Program-made: the position numbers and the translations under genes
NCBI RefSeq assembly: GCF_964030655.1
Contig: NZ_OZ034915.1
Location: forward strand, 806,001 to 870,000
Origin: Spiroplasma endosymbiont of Poecilobothrus nobilitatus
GTDB taxonomy: Bacteria; Bacillota_I; Bacilli_A; Mycoplasmatales; Mycoplasmataceae
DNA: 64,000 bases
Direction of reading: 5' to 3'
Notes under the pieces: model-generated
Databases searched by the model: none
What the model was told of the DNA's origin: nothing
What the model saw: the letters and a program-made list of their open reading frames with translations, nothing else
Shown here: positions 1-10,800 of the stretch, one piece after another
Numbering within the stretch: the stretch's first letter is position 1
How the letters are laid out: each line of letters opens with the position of its first letter

Positions 1-820
1 TTCCTTCTCCATGGTTAAATGATTGTGAAAACCATGATTCATTGTCATTTAATACTTCCTGAACTTTTTTTATTGGTAATAAATTATTAATTTTGGGGTT
101 TATTTTTTTAATTATTGCTAAAATATCTGTCATCAATTGATGTAAATTAGGATATGTAATATCGGTCTTAATAATTTCATTAAATACATCCGCTGATAAT
201 AAAAATCCTCATAAATAATTTGAAACGCCAACTGGATTATCCATTCCTCCATAAGTTGCAATATTTAACTGCTGTTGAAATTCTGTTTGGTGCAAATTAA
301 GTCATATTGTTGTAATAAGACCCGCTAAAAAACCAGCAATTTCTTTTTGAAATAAAATTCCTACAATATTATCAGCTAACGGACCATATGGGTCCATATT
401 TTTATGGACATTCTGACCACCACCATCAATAAAAATAACATTATCCACTAAGTTTGCTGCTCAACCAATGGTATTGGCATGACTAAAGCCAGGTAAAATT
501 AGCGTCTTTGCCCCAGCAATACTAGCTGTAATATAAGCTGCTTTAAATTCACCCGGTGTAATACCATTTGGTTCAAAATAGCTAGCTCGCAATGGACTAT
601 CTTGTCATTTTATCATTGGAACTTGGGCAAATTGTGACACGATATATTTGTTTGCTCCTTCTCACGCTGATTGAATATAAGATTTATCATTAATTGACCC
701 GCCACTAGTAATTACCCAAATATCATACATATATTGGTATTTTTTAACACAAGATGTTAAAAAACTAGCAGAAGTAGTGCCTATTTGTAATGCCATTAAA
801 ATCTTAATTATTTTTTTCAT
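1..820 (-). CDS. BMP/PnrA-like substrate-binding lipoprotein (3' end beyond window)
   Basis: The product starts MKKIIKILMALQIG and has a lipobox (FLTSC) with the lipidated Cys at about residue 24, so it should be exported and membrane anchored. The mature N-terminus contains WVITSGGSINDKSYIQSAWE, which resembles the BMP/Med family of nucleoside-binding ABC receptors; a later FIDGG segment also fits. The ATG at 820 is preceded by a good ribosome site (GGAGATT). The reading frame is open to base 1, so the C-terminus is missing. It lies downstream of a polytopic membrane protein on the same strand. A role in nucleoside or sugar uptake is inferred from the family only. Confidence 0.82.
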
Positions 821-893
821 TCTAATCTCCTTTAACCATAATTTAAAAAAATACTAAAAATATTCTTTTTTATCAAAACAAAAATTATTTTAT

Positions 894-2408
894 TTAAGTT
901 TTTTTCTTGTTATTTGTTTCAGAATTAATATTTGATTTAACACGACTAATAAAACTTTCTCGTAATAATAGATTAACTTTCGGAACTAATAAACGTAAAT
1001 GATTACGATATTCAGTTAAAATTAGGTCTGAGGTATAATAAAATATTAACAATAAAAGTAAAACAATTGTGGCACAAATTGTTGAAATAATTGTTGTAAT
1101 ATTATCAATTTGAATCACAAAACTATCAAGGGGAATATATTGTTGACCATAAATATATTCTTTAAATATACCAACCTTTTTATCACGCATCACATCATCA
1201 ACAAATTTAATAATGAATTCTAACCCAAATCATAATAATTGAAATTGCGCTACAATCGGTTTATTTGTTGGTGAACGATATTTTCATTCACACGTCATTG
1301 CAAACAAAATGTTAAAACACATAGCAAAAGCTAATCCATTAATAACTTGCAATGCTAAGTAAGCTTCTGGCGAATGATTAAATGCAGTAATACTAAAGAA
1401 AATAAATCATAGTAATAACCCTAACCCAAAGCAATATTTAACACCAATTTTATTATAAAGTAAATGACAAGCTAAATAAGCACCAAAAAATTGTGGAATT
1501 AAGAATAATTGTTCATTTAAACGAACAAATTGGTTGACTTTTCAAACATCATGGTATTTTTCTCATGTGCGTTGACCTAACAATCAAATATAAATATTTG
1601 ATTGAGACACTTCTTTTAAAATAATAATTAAAATCACCATAAAAAAGATAATTAATACTTTTCCTCATTTAAATGGTTCAAACATTTTTTGTTGTTCAGC
1701 CGTAAATGATGTTGATGTAAATTCTTTATGTGAAAATAAAGCATATAAAATGGTTGCACCTGCAATAGCAATTATTGCACCAATTCCAATAATTCCTATT
1801 TGCAAATTATTAGTTAAATTACTTCCTACTGTAATAACAATATTGTTAAACTCACTACCAAAAATAAGCGCAAATGTCATTAATGGTGCTACTAAACTAA
1901 TTGTTTTAAATGGAAAAAACTTACGGCCATATGCCTCATTATATGATAAAAAATAACTAGCCTTCGTAATAATTCCAAAACCAAGAAAAATTGCCGCGAT
2001 AATTAATGTTGGCACTGAAGGATAAACAATTAAAATAAAAATTCCAAGCATTGATATTCCAAACATTGTATATTGAAAAAAATGTCAGCCAATAAGAGAA
2101 AAAACCTTATGTAAAAATACATAAGGAATCATCGCTAAAAAAGCATAAAGAGAAAGGGAAGTTGCTGCAATAATGGCAATTACTTCCATATTATTAATTG
2201 ATGCGGCAAAGAATAAATCACGGAACTCAAAATTATCACCAATAATTGCTGATAATGCAAATCAATATAAAAACGTTTGAATAAAGAATGCCTTCTGACT
2301 AGTATGTTTAATTTTAATGTTTTTTATTAAAATTAATATGTAAATAACAAATAACAATAATAACATTAATGGATTAAATAAAAAAACATCTCAATTATTT
2401 TGTAACAC
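894..2408 (-). CDS. polytopic membrane protein, MFS-like
   Basis: This is a 504-residue, strongly hydrophobic protein when TGA is read as Trp. About a dozen membrane segments can be picked out by eye, beginning with LLLLFVIYILILI near the N-terminus. The best start is GTG at 2408, behind an AGAGGG ribosome site; the ATG at 2389 is in a frame that stops at once. The size and layout resemble major facilitator transporters, but no diagnostic motif was recognised, so substrate and family are uncertain. It sits 47 bp downstream of argS and 73 bp upstream of the BMP-type lipoprotein, all on the minus strand. Confidence 0.75.
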
Positions 2409-2455
2409 ACCTGCACCCTCTTTCTGTCTTATAGATTATAACATAACCTAAATAA

Positions 2456-4129
2456 TTACATCTGTTCAATAACATTAACCCCTAATAAATTAAAGGCATT
2501 TGATAAAACTTGATAAATTACTTCAATAAATACTAAACGCTGTTTTGTTAATTCTAAGTTATCTAAATTAATAACTTTTGTTTCATTATAATATGAATGG
2601 AATTGCCGCGCAATATTTTGCACATAATCACAGACAAGATGTGGTTGGCGTAATTTTGCTGCTCCTTCAATGCAACGATTAAATAAATCAATCTCATTTA
2701 AAAGGTCTAATTCTTTTTGTGATGTTAATAATTCAAAGGTTTTAACATCCGTAATATTAATTTTGCTCATTTTATCTTGTTTTAGCACACTATTACAACG
2801 CGCTGTTGCATATTGTGCATAATAAACAGGGTTTTTTGAAGAATGCTCTTTTAAAATATCAATATCTAAGTCCATATGACTTTGAGCACTTTTTGAAGCT
2901 AACATATAACGAATTGGGTCAACTCCAATTTCCTCAATTAAGTCAATTAATCAAACTGCTGTCCCTTTTCGTTTACTCATTTTATATTCAACACCGTCTT
3001 TAATCAACCGTACCATTTGAATCATGTCAATATCTAAAATGTATTTTTTATAACCTAATAACTGTAACCCCGCTAACATTCGCACAATATAACCGTGATG
3101 ATCACCACCCCAAAAATTAACCAATTTATCTGCTTTGCTTCGCATTAAACGTTCATTATGTGATGCTAAATCAGGAGTAATATAAGTTAAATCACCATTT
3201 GATTTAACTAAAACACGATCTTTATCATCACCAAAGTCAGTTGTTTTTAATCATAACGCACCATCTTGTTCATAAGTCTTTCCCAGTTTGGCATATTGTG
3301 CTAACGTTGCATCAATTTTTCCTCCCTCGTACATTGAAGCTTCAGAAGAATAATATTCAATATCAACTCGAAATAATTTTAATTGTTTTTTAATAATATC
3401 TAAAAATAAATCAACTGATTTTTTGCGAAACATTTCGTGTACCTTTGGATCACTAATTTTATAATCCTTATCAAAAGTTAAATTAATAAATTTATCTTGA
3501 TAATTGTCAACAAAATATTGTGTAACATCATCATACATATCGCCACGATATGCATCGGGAGGTAATTCGGTTTTTTTACCTAATAAATTTAAATAACTAA
3601 CAAAAACCGTCACTGCTAAAGTATTTATTTGATTACCAGCATCATTAACATAATATTCAGTTTGAACATGATAACCAGCTGCTCGCAAAATCCGAGCAAC
3701 ACTGTCACCAATGGCACCATTCCGAGCATGACCAATATGTAAAAATCCCGTTGGATTAGCTGAAACAATTTCTAAATTATAAGTAAAATTCTTTGGAGCT
3801 GAATATCCATATTTTTCTTCTCGTTTTAAAACCTCATTAATAACTTGATGTAACTGATCATCAGCTAAGGTAAAATTAATAAATCCCGCGCCAGCAATTT
3901 CAATCTTTTTAAAATATGATTTATTATTTTTTTCAATAAAAGCAATAACTTCTTCAGCAATTTTATTTGGTGCCTTTTTTAATTTTTTTGCTAGTAACAA
4001 AGCCAAATTGGTTGATAAATGGCCAAATCCTTCTTGACGTGGTTTTTCAACCATCACTGGTGTTGTTAAATTATTTGCCTTTAAGTACTCTTGTAACAGA
4101 TTTTCAATTAATTTAACATTCGTATTCAT
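2456..4129 (-). CDS. argS: arginyl-tRNA synthetase
   Basis: Class I aminoacyl-tRNA synthetase that charges tRNA-Arg in the cytoplasm. The 557-residue length is normal for ArgS. The N-terminal Add1-type domain is followed by [20 protein letters not shown] with HIGH at residues 131-134, the KMSKRKG signature at about residue 383, and a C-terminal anticodon-binding helical domain. The frame is uninterrupted under code 4; the apparent breaks under the standard code are all TGA. Start is ATG at 4129 with a GGAAG-type ribosome site. It is essential and shows no lesion, unlike many neighbours. Confidence 0.97.
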
Positions 4130-5070
4130 AATTGTGCTTCCTTTCTTCTTTTATTTATATATATTTTACATAGTTTTTATAATTACTAGAGTGCATCCAT
4201 TTTAGTAAGTACTAATAAAAAGTATTTACTATTTTTTAATTATATCTTTTTCTTTACGATTTGAATATCATGTATTTCATTTTATAACATCTTGTATATA
4301 TTCTTCATGTGAATTATATATTTTATTATGGATTGTAGCTTTCTTAAGTAATGAATGAAAACTTTCTATAACAATATTATCTGCACAGTGGTATTTTTTC
4401 CCCATTTAAATTATAATACCGTTAGATAAACATTTATCGTAATAAATAGTGGATGTATATTGATATCCGTGATCTGAGTGAATTATTATTCCATTCAGAT
4501 CTTTTTTTATTAATTTTATTTTATTAATTGCATCATTTAAATTATCCATTACTAATTTATTGTCATTATATTTAGATCACTTTACATCAACTATTTCTTT
4601 ATTATATCCATCAATAATTGTTGATTGATAATATCTTTCTCCTTTTCAAATTAAATATGTTACATCAGTATATAGTACTGAAAACCTTGTTTTTATATCA
4701 TTGAATTTACGTTTAATTAAATCAGGATATTGCAATAAGCTTTTTTCTTTATTCTGTTTATACTTTATTTTTCTTCTCATTTTTCTTACATATTAAGGTT
4801 GTATTTGATTATCGCGCATAATTCTTAAAACTTTTTTTGAATTATATTTTATACCATAATCTTCTTTTAAATATTTAGTAATTCTTCGATAACCAAATTG
4901 TTTTAAATTTTCTTCATAGACTTTTGCAATATCATTTATTGCTTTTTTATCTTTTTTGCTACTGTCATAATTTTTATATTTATTTCAATAACTACGTTTT
5001 AACCCTGTTACTTCTAGTAATAATTTTATTGAATATTCACGACAATTTTGTTTAATAAAAGAGGCTATTC

Positions 5071-6297
5071 AAGACTGCGCCCCAAAAAGTAAGTAAAATA
5101 AAAAAGATTTTGTTAAATTTTTATAGGGGGTGCATTTTTATATGGCAAAAAAAGGACAAAAATATAACAAATATACATCATAATTTAGAACAAAAATCAT
5201 TGAGGAAATTAAACAAAAAAGTTGTTGAATAGTAGCAAAACAATATAATATAAATGCAAATACAGTAGAATCTTGATGAACAAATCATAAAAAAGGAAAA
5301 TTAAACAATCCTAAAGGACCTAAAATTTCTTTTGGCAAAAGAAATTTAGAATATTATAAAACAAGGTATGAATTATTAAAAAAGCTCCATGACTTTTACA
5401 ATTAAGCAAACTAATAATAGTCTCTTTTATTAAACAAAATTGTCGTGAATATTCAATAAAATTATTACTAGAAGTAACAGGGTTAAAACGTAGTTATTGA
5501 AATAAATATAAAAATTATGACAGTATCAAAAAAGATAAAAAAGCAATAAATGATATTGTAAAAGTCTATGAAGAAAATTTAAAACAATTTGGTTATCGAA
5601 GAATTACTAAATATTTAAAAGAAGATTATGGTATAAAATATAATTCAAAAAAATTTTTAAGAATTATGCGCGATAATAAAATACAACCTTAATATGTAAG
5701 AAAAATTAGAAGAAAAATAAAGTATAAACAGAATAAATAAAAAAGCTTATTGCAATATCCTGATTTAATTAAACGTAAATTCAATGATATAAAAACAAGG
5801 TTTTCAGTACTATATACTGATGTAACATATTTAATTTGAAAAGGAGAAAGATATTATCAATCAACAATTATTGATGGATATACTAAAGAAATACTTGATG
5901 TAAAGTGATCTAAATATAATGACAATAAATTAGTAATGGATAATTTAAATGATGCAATTAATAAAATAAAATTAATAAAAAAAGATCTGAATGGAATAAT
6001 AATTCACTCAGATCACGGATATCAATATACATCCACTATTTATCACGATAAATGTTTATCTAACGGTATTATAATTTCAATGGGGAAAAAATACCACTGT
6101 GCAGATAATATTGTTATAGAAAGTTTTCATTCATTACTTAAGAAAGCTACAATCCATAATAAAATATATAATTCACATGAAGAATATATACAAGATGTTA
6201 TAAAATGAAATACATGATATTAAAATCGTAAAGAAAAAGATATAATTAAAAAATAGTAAATACTTTTTATTAGTACTTACTAAAATTGATGCACTCT
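5071..6297 (+). mobile_element. IS-B, inner copy (IS3-type), inserted in the outer copy
   Basis: This is a complete 1227-bp copy from AAGACTGCGCCCC to GATGCACTCT, inserted in inverted orientation into the 3' end of orfA of the outer copy. The 4-bp duplication ATTC is present on both sides (5067-5070 and 6298-6301). Because both copies are nearly identical, 4.2-5.06 kb and 5.4-6.3 kb form a very long inverted repeat. Confidence 0.93.
5142..6256 (+). pseudogene. IS3-family transposase orfA/orfB (IS-B inner), inactivated
   Basis: OrfA starts at ATG 5142 with an N-terminal helix-turn-helix region. OrfB contains the integrase core with SVLYTDVTYL, IIHSDHGYQYTS and a distal Glu in NIVIESFHSLLKK, the D-D-E set of IS3 elements. 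A canonical slippery A-AAA-AAG lies at 5378-5384, where a -1 shift would join orfA to orfB. The copy is dead: orfA has TAA at codon 14 (the outer copy reads TCAGAA there), and orfB has TAA after KIQP and again after YKQNK. Confidence 0.85.
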
Positions 6298-6692
6298 ATT
6301 CTTAGTTTGCTTAATTGTAAAAGTCATGGATCTTTTTTAATAATTCATACCTTGTTTTATAATATTATAAATTTCTTTTGCCAAAAGAAATTTTAGGTCC
6401 TTTAGGATTGTTTAATTTTCCTTTTTTATGATTTGTTCATCAAGATTCTACTGTATTTGCATTTATATTATATTGTTTTGCTACTATTCAACAACTTTTT
6501 TGTTTAATTTCCTCAATGATTTTTGTTCTAAATTCTGATGTATATTTGTTATATTTTTGTCCTTTTTTTGCCGTATAAAAATGCACCCCCTATAAAAATT
6601 TAACAAAATCTTTTTTTATTTTACTTACTTTTTGGGGTGCAGTCTTTACTTATCTTTTTTTTCTAATTTTACAATAATAAAATCCATCAGTA

Positions 6693-7070
6693 TTATTTTC
6701 GGTAGTAAGAAAAAAGCTTAGGTTTTAAATTGTCAATAAAAATGGATACGAAAAAAGAACTATAGGAATGAAGTCTGTACTCAACGGGGCTCATTCCTTT
6801 TAATTTTGTTAAAGGACGGTAATTATTATAAAAATTTACATAATTATGTGTAACTTTCATTAAAACTTCTTTTGTTCTGTTGCTTTTAGGAATTAAATTT
6901 AAACATTCATATTTATAAGATTTAAATCACGTTTCACAACAACCATTATCAGCAGGATTGCTTTTCCGAGACATTGACATTCACATATCTAATTGACCAG
7001 TTAAAATATTTCATTCTTGTTTAATGTACTGAATACCATGATCACTATGGATTATTACATTTTTGGGTTT
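6693..7070 (-). pseudogene. IS3-family transposase remnant, C-terminal part
   Basis: On the minus strand this reads NVIIHSDHGIQYIKQEW, then SMSRKSNPADNGCCETWF and NNYRPLTKLKGMSPVEYR, the C-terminal half of an IS3-type OrfB with the second Asp and the Glu of the catalytic triad. It is a different element from IS-A and IS-B and is closer in wording to IS-E at 53.9 kb. It is cut at 7070 by the 5' end of IS-A copy 1. Confidence 0.8.
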
Positions 7071-8292
7071 TGGATAGGCTACAATTATTAGGACCATAAT
7101 TATATAGACTTCAAAATTAGATAAAATTATTAAGAAAGAAGGAATATAAAAATGGGAAATAAAACTTCATACTCTGAAGAATTTAAAAAACAAATTGTCA
7201 TGCTATATAAAAATGGTAAAAGTGTTATTAATCTAGGGCAAGAATATAATTTACCAAAACCAACTATTTATAGTTGAGTTAAAAATTATAATAATTCTGG
7301 TTCATTTAAAGCAAAAGATAATCGCGCTTTCGAAGAAAATGAATTAATTTACTTGCGAAAAGAAAACAAACAATCACGAATGGAAAATGACATTTTAAAG
7401 CAAGCCGCACTGATAATCGCCAAAAAATAACAATAATTAATAACAACAAAACAAAATATTCAGTAAGAAAAATATGTAAGATTTTGGGTTTATCAAAATC
7501 AACGTATTATTATCAAACTAATAAATGTATTAACAAGCAAGTTAATAATTATGAACAAGAAATTATCAGTGCTTTTAATAAAAGTCGCAAAATTTATGGG
7601 GCTCGCAAAATTAAAGTTATTTTAAACAGAAAAGATATCATCTTATCGCGGCGAAAAATCAGATTCTTTATGATCAAAAATAATTTGGTTTCTAAATACA
7701 CCAAATTAAAATATCATAATCATAAAACAACAGTCAATAATGACCAAATTAATAATATTTTAAATCGTCAATTTAACAACAAAAAACCTAATGAAGTTAT
7801 TGTTAGTGATTTAACATATGTTAAAGTTGGCGCTAAATGACATTATATTTGTTTATTAATTGACTTGTTTAATCGTGAAATAATTGGTTATAGTGCTGGG
7901 CCGAATAAAACAGCCGAACTGGTCCAACAAGCTTTTCATAAAATAACACGACCATTAAATCAAATAACTCTATTTCATACTGATCGTGGTAATGAGTTTA
8001 AAAATAAAATCATTGATGAAATTTTAATAACTTTTAATATTAAAAGATCATTAAGCAATAAAGGCTGCCCTTATGATAATGCTGTGGCTGAAACAACTTA
8101 CAAAATTTTTAAAACTGAATTTATTAAGGGTAAAAAATTTAAAAATTTAACACAATTAAAATACGAACTTTTTGATTTTGTGCATTGATATAACAATATT
8201 CGAATTCATGGCAGTTTAAATTATTTATCTTCAGTTACTTTTATAAAACAAATGTCTATATAAAAAGTGTCCTAAAAAGTGTTGCCATTCCA
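7071..8292 (+). mobile_element. IS-A copy 1 (IS3-type, full length)
   Basis: This 1222-bp element has the left end TGGATAGGCTAC and the right end GTTGCCATTCCA. The ends form an imperfect inverted repeat of about 39 bp, sharing TTAGGAC and TATATAGAC. The flanks are an IS3 remnant (left) and a broken rsmB (right), and no target duplication is visible. Confidence 0.93.
7152..8263 (+). CDS. IS3-family transposase OrfA-OrfB (IS-A copy 1)
   Basis: OrfA (7152-7430, 92 residues) starts [14 protein letters not shown] and has a helix-turn-helix followed by a leucine-zipper-like helix. OrfB follows in the -1 frame through a run of six A at the orfA end, and carries [19 protein letters not shown] and [14 protein letters not shown], the D-D-E triad. 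The ORF ends in KQMSI at 8263. No stop was found in either frame, so this copy may be active. Bases 7320-7385 differ from all other copies ([20 protein letters not shown] instead of the usual [20 protein letters not shown]). Confidence 0.88.
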
Positions 8293-8908
8293 ATACTAAA
8301 CTTTTTGTTAAATTATAATTTGAATATTGAGCTAATAATTCATCTAGACTAATTTTTAGGGTATTAACGCGAAATGAAATTTTTAGAATTGTTAAACTAT
8401 CAACCATTACTTACCGAGCAATATCTTCACTATATTCATTACGAAGAATTAAATATAATGATGATGGAAAACTATATTTAATACTTATTTTTTTTGTTTC
8501 ATAAGCAATCTTAATTTCAAAAATCTCATCTTTACTGTCAAAAATCTTTTTTAACGTAGCATTAATAAAACCAGCATATTTTGGACTAAGACTTTTACTA
8601 ATATTAACAGCTTCATTAACAATTGCATAATTAGGGATACGATCTAAAAAACGAAATTGATAAATACTCATTCATAATAGAACTTGTAATTTTTGATTAG
8701 TTTTTTGGATTCAATAAATTGATTAGCAATATATTCTAAATACAATTTATTTTTTTAAAGTACCATAAACAATTCGATAAATTAAAGTTTTATCTTGGTC
8801 AGTAAAATCATCATTTTGATCTACAGTATTTGATAATAAATGATTACTAAACTTATTTTTTGCAAAAATTTTTTATAAGATATTCCATGCTATTTCTCTT
8901 GCTTGCAT
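8293..8908 (-). pseudogene. rsmB: 16S rRNA m5C methyltransferase RsmB, N-terminal remnant
   Basis: From ATG 8908 the minus strand reads MQAREIAWNIL, then DQDKTLIYRIVYGTLKK, then MSIYQFRFLDRIPNYAIVNE and FINATLKKIF. This is the NusB-like RNA-binding domain of RsmB/Sun. LKISFRVNTLKIS follows at the start of the linker to the catalytic domain. The gene has a TAA after MQAREIAWNIL, a one-base indel in an A run near 8752, another TAA after EDIAR, and is cut by IS-A copy 1 at 8293, so the methyltransferase domain is gone. Its place directly downstream of gmk is the usual Mollicute order and supports the call. Confidence 0.82.
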
Positions 8909-8924
8909 TTCTTAATCCTTTAAA

Positions 8925-9500
8925 CTACGAGCGATTAGCAATTTCTTGTTCTAAAATTGTTTTAATTTCTGCAACTGCTTGTTCTACAGTGTTATTTACC
9001 ACAACATAATTATAATTACTTTGCAATGGAAGTTCATCAGCTGCTTTTGCTAATCGTGCTTGTAATACTTCTTCGGGTTCACTTTTTCGGCCTCGAATTC
9101 GTTTTTCTAATTCTTCTAAACTTGGTGGAATTAAAAAAATTGAAACTGCATCAGTTACTTTCTGTAACACTTGTGTTGCACCTTGTACTTCAATTTCTAA
9201 TAAAACATTTTTTCTATTATTAATTTGTTCAATACAATATGATTTTGGCGTACCATAATAATTACCTACAAATTCAGCATATTCTAATAATTCATCATTT
9301 TTAATTGCAGCTTCAAATGTTGGTTGGTCAACAAAAAAATAATTTACCCCTTCAACTTCATCCCGCCTTTTTGCTCTTGTTGTCATTGAAACTGAATAAG
9401 CCAAATTCAACTCCTCATATTTAAAAAGTTCTTGGTATATTGTCCCTTTCCCGACTCCTGATGGGCCAGAAAAAATAATTAAAAAACCCTTTTTATACAC
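8925..9500 (-). CDS. gmk: guanylate kinase
   Basis: Converts GMP to GDP with ATP in purine nucleotide synthesis. The 191-residue protein has the P-loop GPSGVGKG at residues 12-19, the GMP-binding segment SVSMTTRAKRRDEVEGVNYF, and the lid arginines in RIRGRKSEPEEVLQARL. Length is slightly under the bacterial average of about 205. It starts one base after the end of rsmD, so the two are translated from one transcript, and it precedes the dead rsmB. Confidence 0.96.
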   Translation of the reverse strand: MYKKGFLIIFSGPSGVGKGTIYQELFKYEELNLAYSVSMTTRAKRRDEVEGVNYFFVDQPTFEAAIKNDELLEYAEFVGNYYGTPKSYCIEQINNRKNVLLEIEVQGATQVLQKVTDAVSIFLIPPSLEELEKRIRGRKSEPEEVLQARLAKAADELPLQSNYNYVVVNNTVEQAVAEIKTILEQEIANRS

Positions 9501-9501
9501 A

Positions 9502-10065
9502 TTAATGTTCTCCTTTTTCTAATCTTAATATATACAAATACTTTTTTTTATATGTTTTACAGCGTAACATAACTAAATTAAATTGATAAAATGACAACAC
9601 TTGATTTGATTCACAAACTATTATTCCATAGTTATTGATAATATTGTTATTCAATATTATAGTAATAATATCATAATAATACTCAATTTGTTTAAAAGGT
9701 GGGTCTAAAAATAAAATATCAATTAATACTTTTTGTTGTATCATTCAATTTAATAAAACTTTATAATCATAATTTAATACCTTTGCATTATTTATTTTTA
9801 AGTTATTTAAATTAGTTTCAATAATTTTGCAGGCACCCTGGTGCGAATCATTAAAATAACATTGTTGTAACCCTCGTGATAACCCTTCAATTCCTAATTG
9901 ACCACTTCCAGCAAAAATATCTAATCCAATTTTATTTTCATAAATAAAATAATTATCTAAAATATTAAATGTATCTTCTTTAACACGGGCCGTCATTGGC
10001 CTGGTATTCATTCCATCTAATGTTTTAATTTGATAACCCTTATATTTTCCACTAATTATGCGCAT
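9502..10065 (-). CDS. rsmD: 16S rRNA (guanine966-N2)-methyltransferase
   Basis: This 187-residue SAM-dependent methyltransferase acts on G966 of 16S rRNA. It begins MRIISGKYKGYQIKT, has the SAM-binding loop LDIFAGSGQLGIEGLSRG at residues 49-66, and the catalytic DPPF motif at 121-124. One in-frame TGA (residue 107) is read as Trp. The order rsmD-gmk-rsmB is conserved in Mollicutes. The start ATG at 10065 is preceded by AGGGTTAAGAAG. Confidence 0.93.
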
Positions 10066-10165
10066 CTTCTTAACCCTTTTCTTTCTTTTTTTTATTATAC
10101 TAAAACTTTAGAATTTTCTTTAATAATTGCTGAATATGTTATAATTTTTTAAGAGGTGATTTTTA

Positions 10166-10756
10166 ATGTTGCAAAATGAAAAACCAACTAAAGACTGACT
10201 AATATTTGATGATACACCGTCAATTCGACAACCATCAATTGATGTCTCTTTACCATTAGCGCCCGAAAATGAACTTGTAATGCAAAAATTAATTGATTTT
10301 GTAAGATATTCCCAAGATCCGCAAAAAAATAGTGGTCATACAATTAGACCAGCTGTTGGTTTAGCCGCTCCTCAAATTGGACATAATCTTAAAATGTATT
10401 ATATTCGAATTGAAGAGACAAATGACGAAACAGGAGATAAAAAAATAATTGAACATGCAATGATTAATCCTAAAATTATTGGAAAAAGTGATCAAATAGC
10501 TTGCATAGAAGAAGGCGAAGGCTGTTTAAGCGTTAATGGTGATAAAGAAGGTTTTGTCCCTCGTAGTTTTCGAATTATTATTGAAGGTTATGATTATTTA
10601 AAACAACAACAAGTAACAATTACTGCACGCGGACTTGAAGCAATTGTTTTTCAACATGAACAAGGACATTTAGAAGGTAAATTATATTATGATTTAATTA
10701 ATAGAAAAGCACCTTGAACAAAAAAAAGTGATTGAATTAGAGTGCACCCATTTTAG
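10166..10756 (+). CDS. def: peptide deformylase
   Basis: Removes the N-formyl group from nascent proteins using a bound metal. The 196-residue protein has motif 1 GLAAPQIG (residues 65-72), motif 2 EGCLS (118-122, Cys ligand) and motif 3 HEQGH (164-168, two His ligands and the catalytic Glu). Start is ATG 10166 behind AAGAGGTG. The last residues, RVHPF and the TAG, are read out of the end of an IS-B fragment that begins at 10739, so the native C-terminus has been replaced. All catalytic parts lie upstream of that point and the enzyme is probably functional. Confidence 0.93.
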
Positions 10757-10800
10757 TAAGTGCTAATAAAAAGTATTTACTATTTTTTTAATTATATCTT
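10739..10800 (-). mobile_element. IS-B 3'-end fragment
   Basis: AGAGTGCACCCATTTTAG and the following bases match the 3' terminus of IS-B in minus orientation (compare 4188 onward). The fragment is cut after about 62 bp by IS-A copy 2. It supplies the stop codon of def. Confidence 0.85.

Larger units (their letters stand above)
4188..6646 (-). mobile_element. IS-B, outer copy (IS3-type), split by a second IS-B copy
   Basis: An element of about 1228 bp reads right to left and is interrupted at 5067-6301 by an inverted copy of itself. Its ends are AAGACTGCACCCC at 6646 and GGATGCACTCT at 4188. A 4-bp duplication TACT flanks it (4184-4187 and 6647-6650). OrfA occupies 6296-6575 and orfB 4250-5066. 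OrfA has lost its ATG (ATG to ACG), and orfB carries stops, for example TTTAAATGGGG where the inner copy has TTTCAATGGGG. The copy is dead. Confidence 0.9.

Noticed and set aside
1750-1956. Plus-strand ORF inside the membrane protein gene, and similar antisense ORFs at 9026, 25519, 26227, 46340, 46538 and 57007
   Set aside because: Each lies opposite a better supported gene and has no ribosome site or recognisable domain.
2456-4129. Apparent breaks in argS and many other genes
   Set aside because: All breaks are TGA codons, which encode Trp in this organism; the frames are continuous under code 4.
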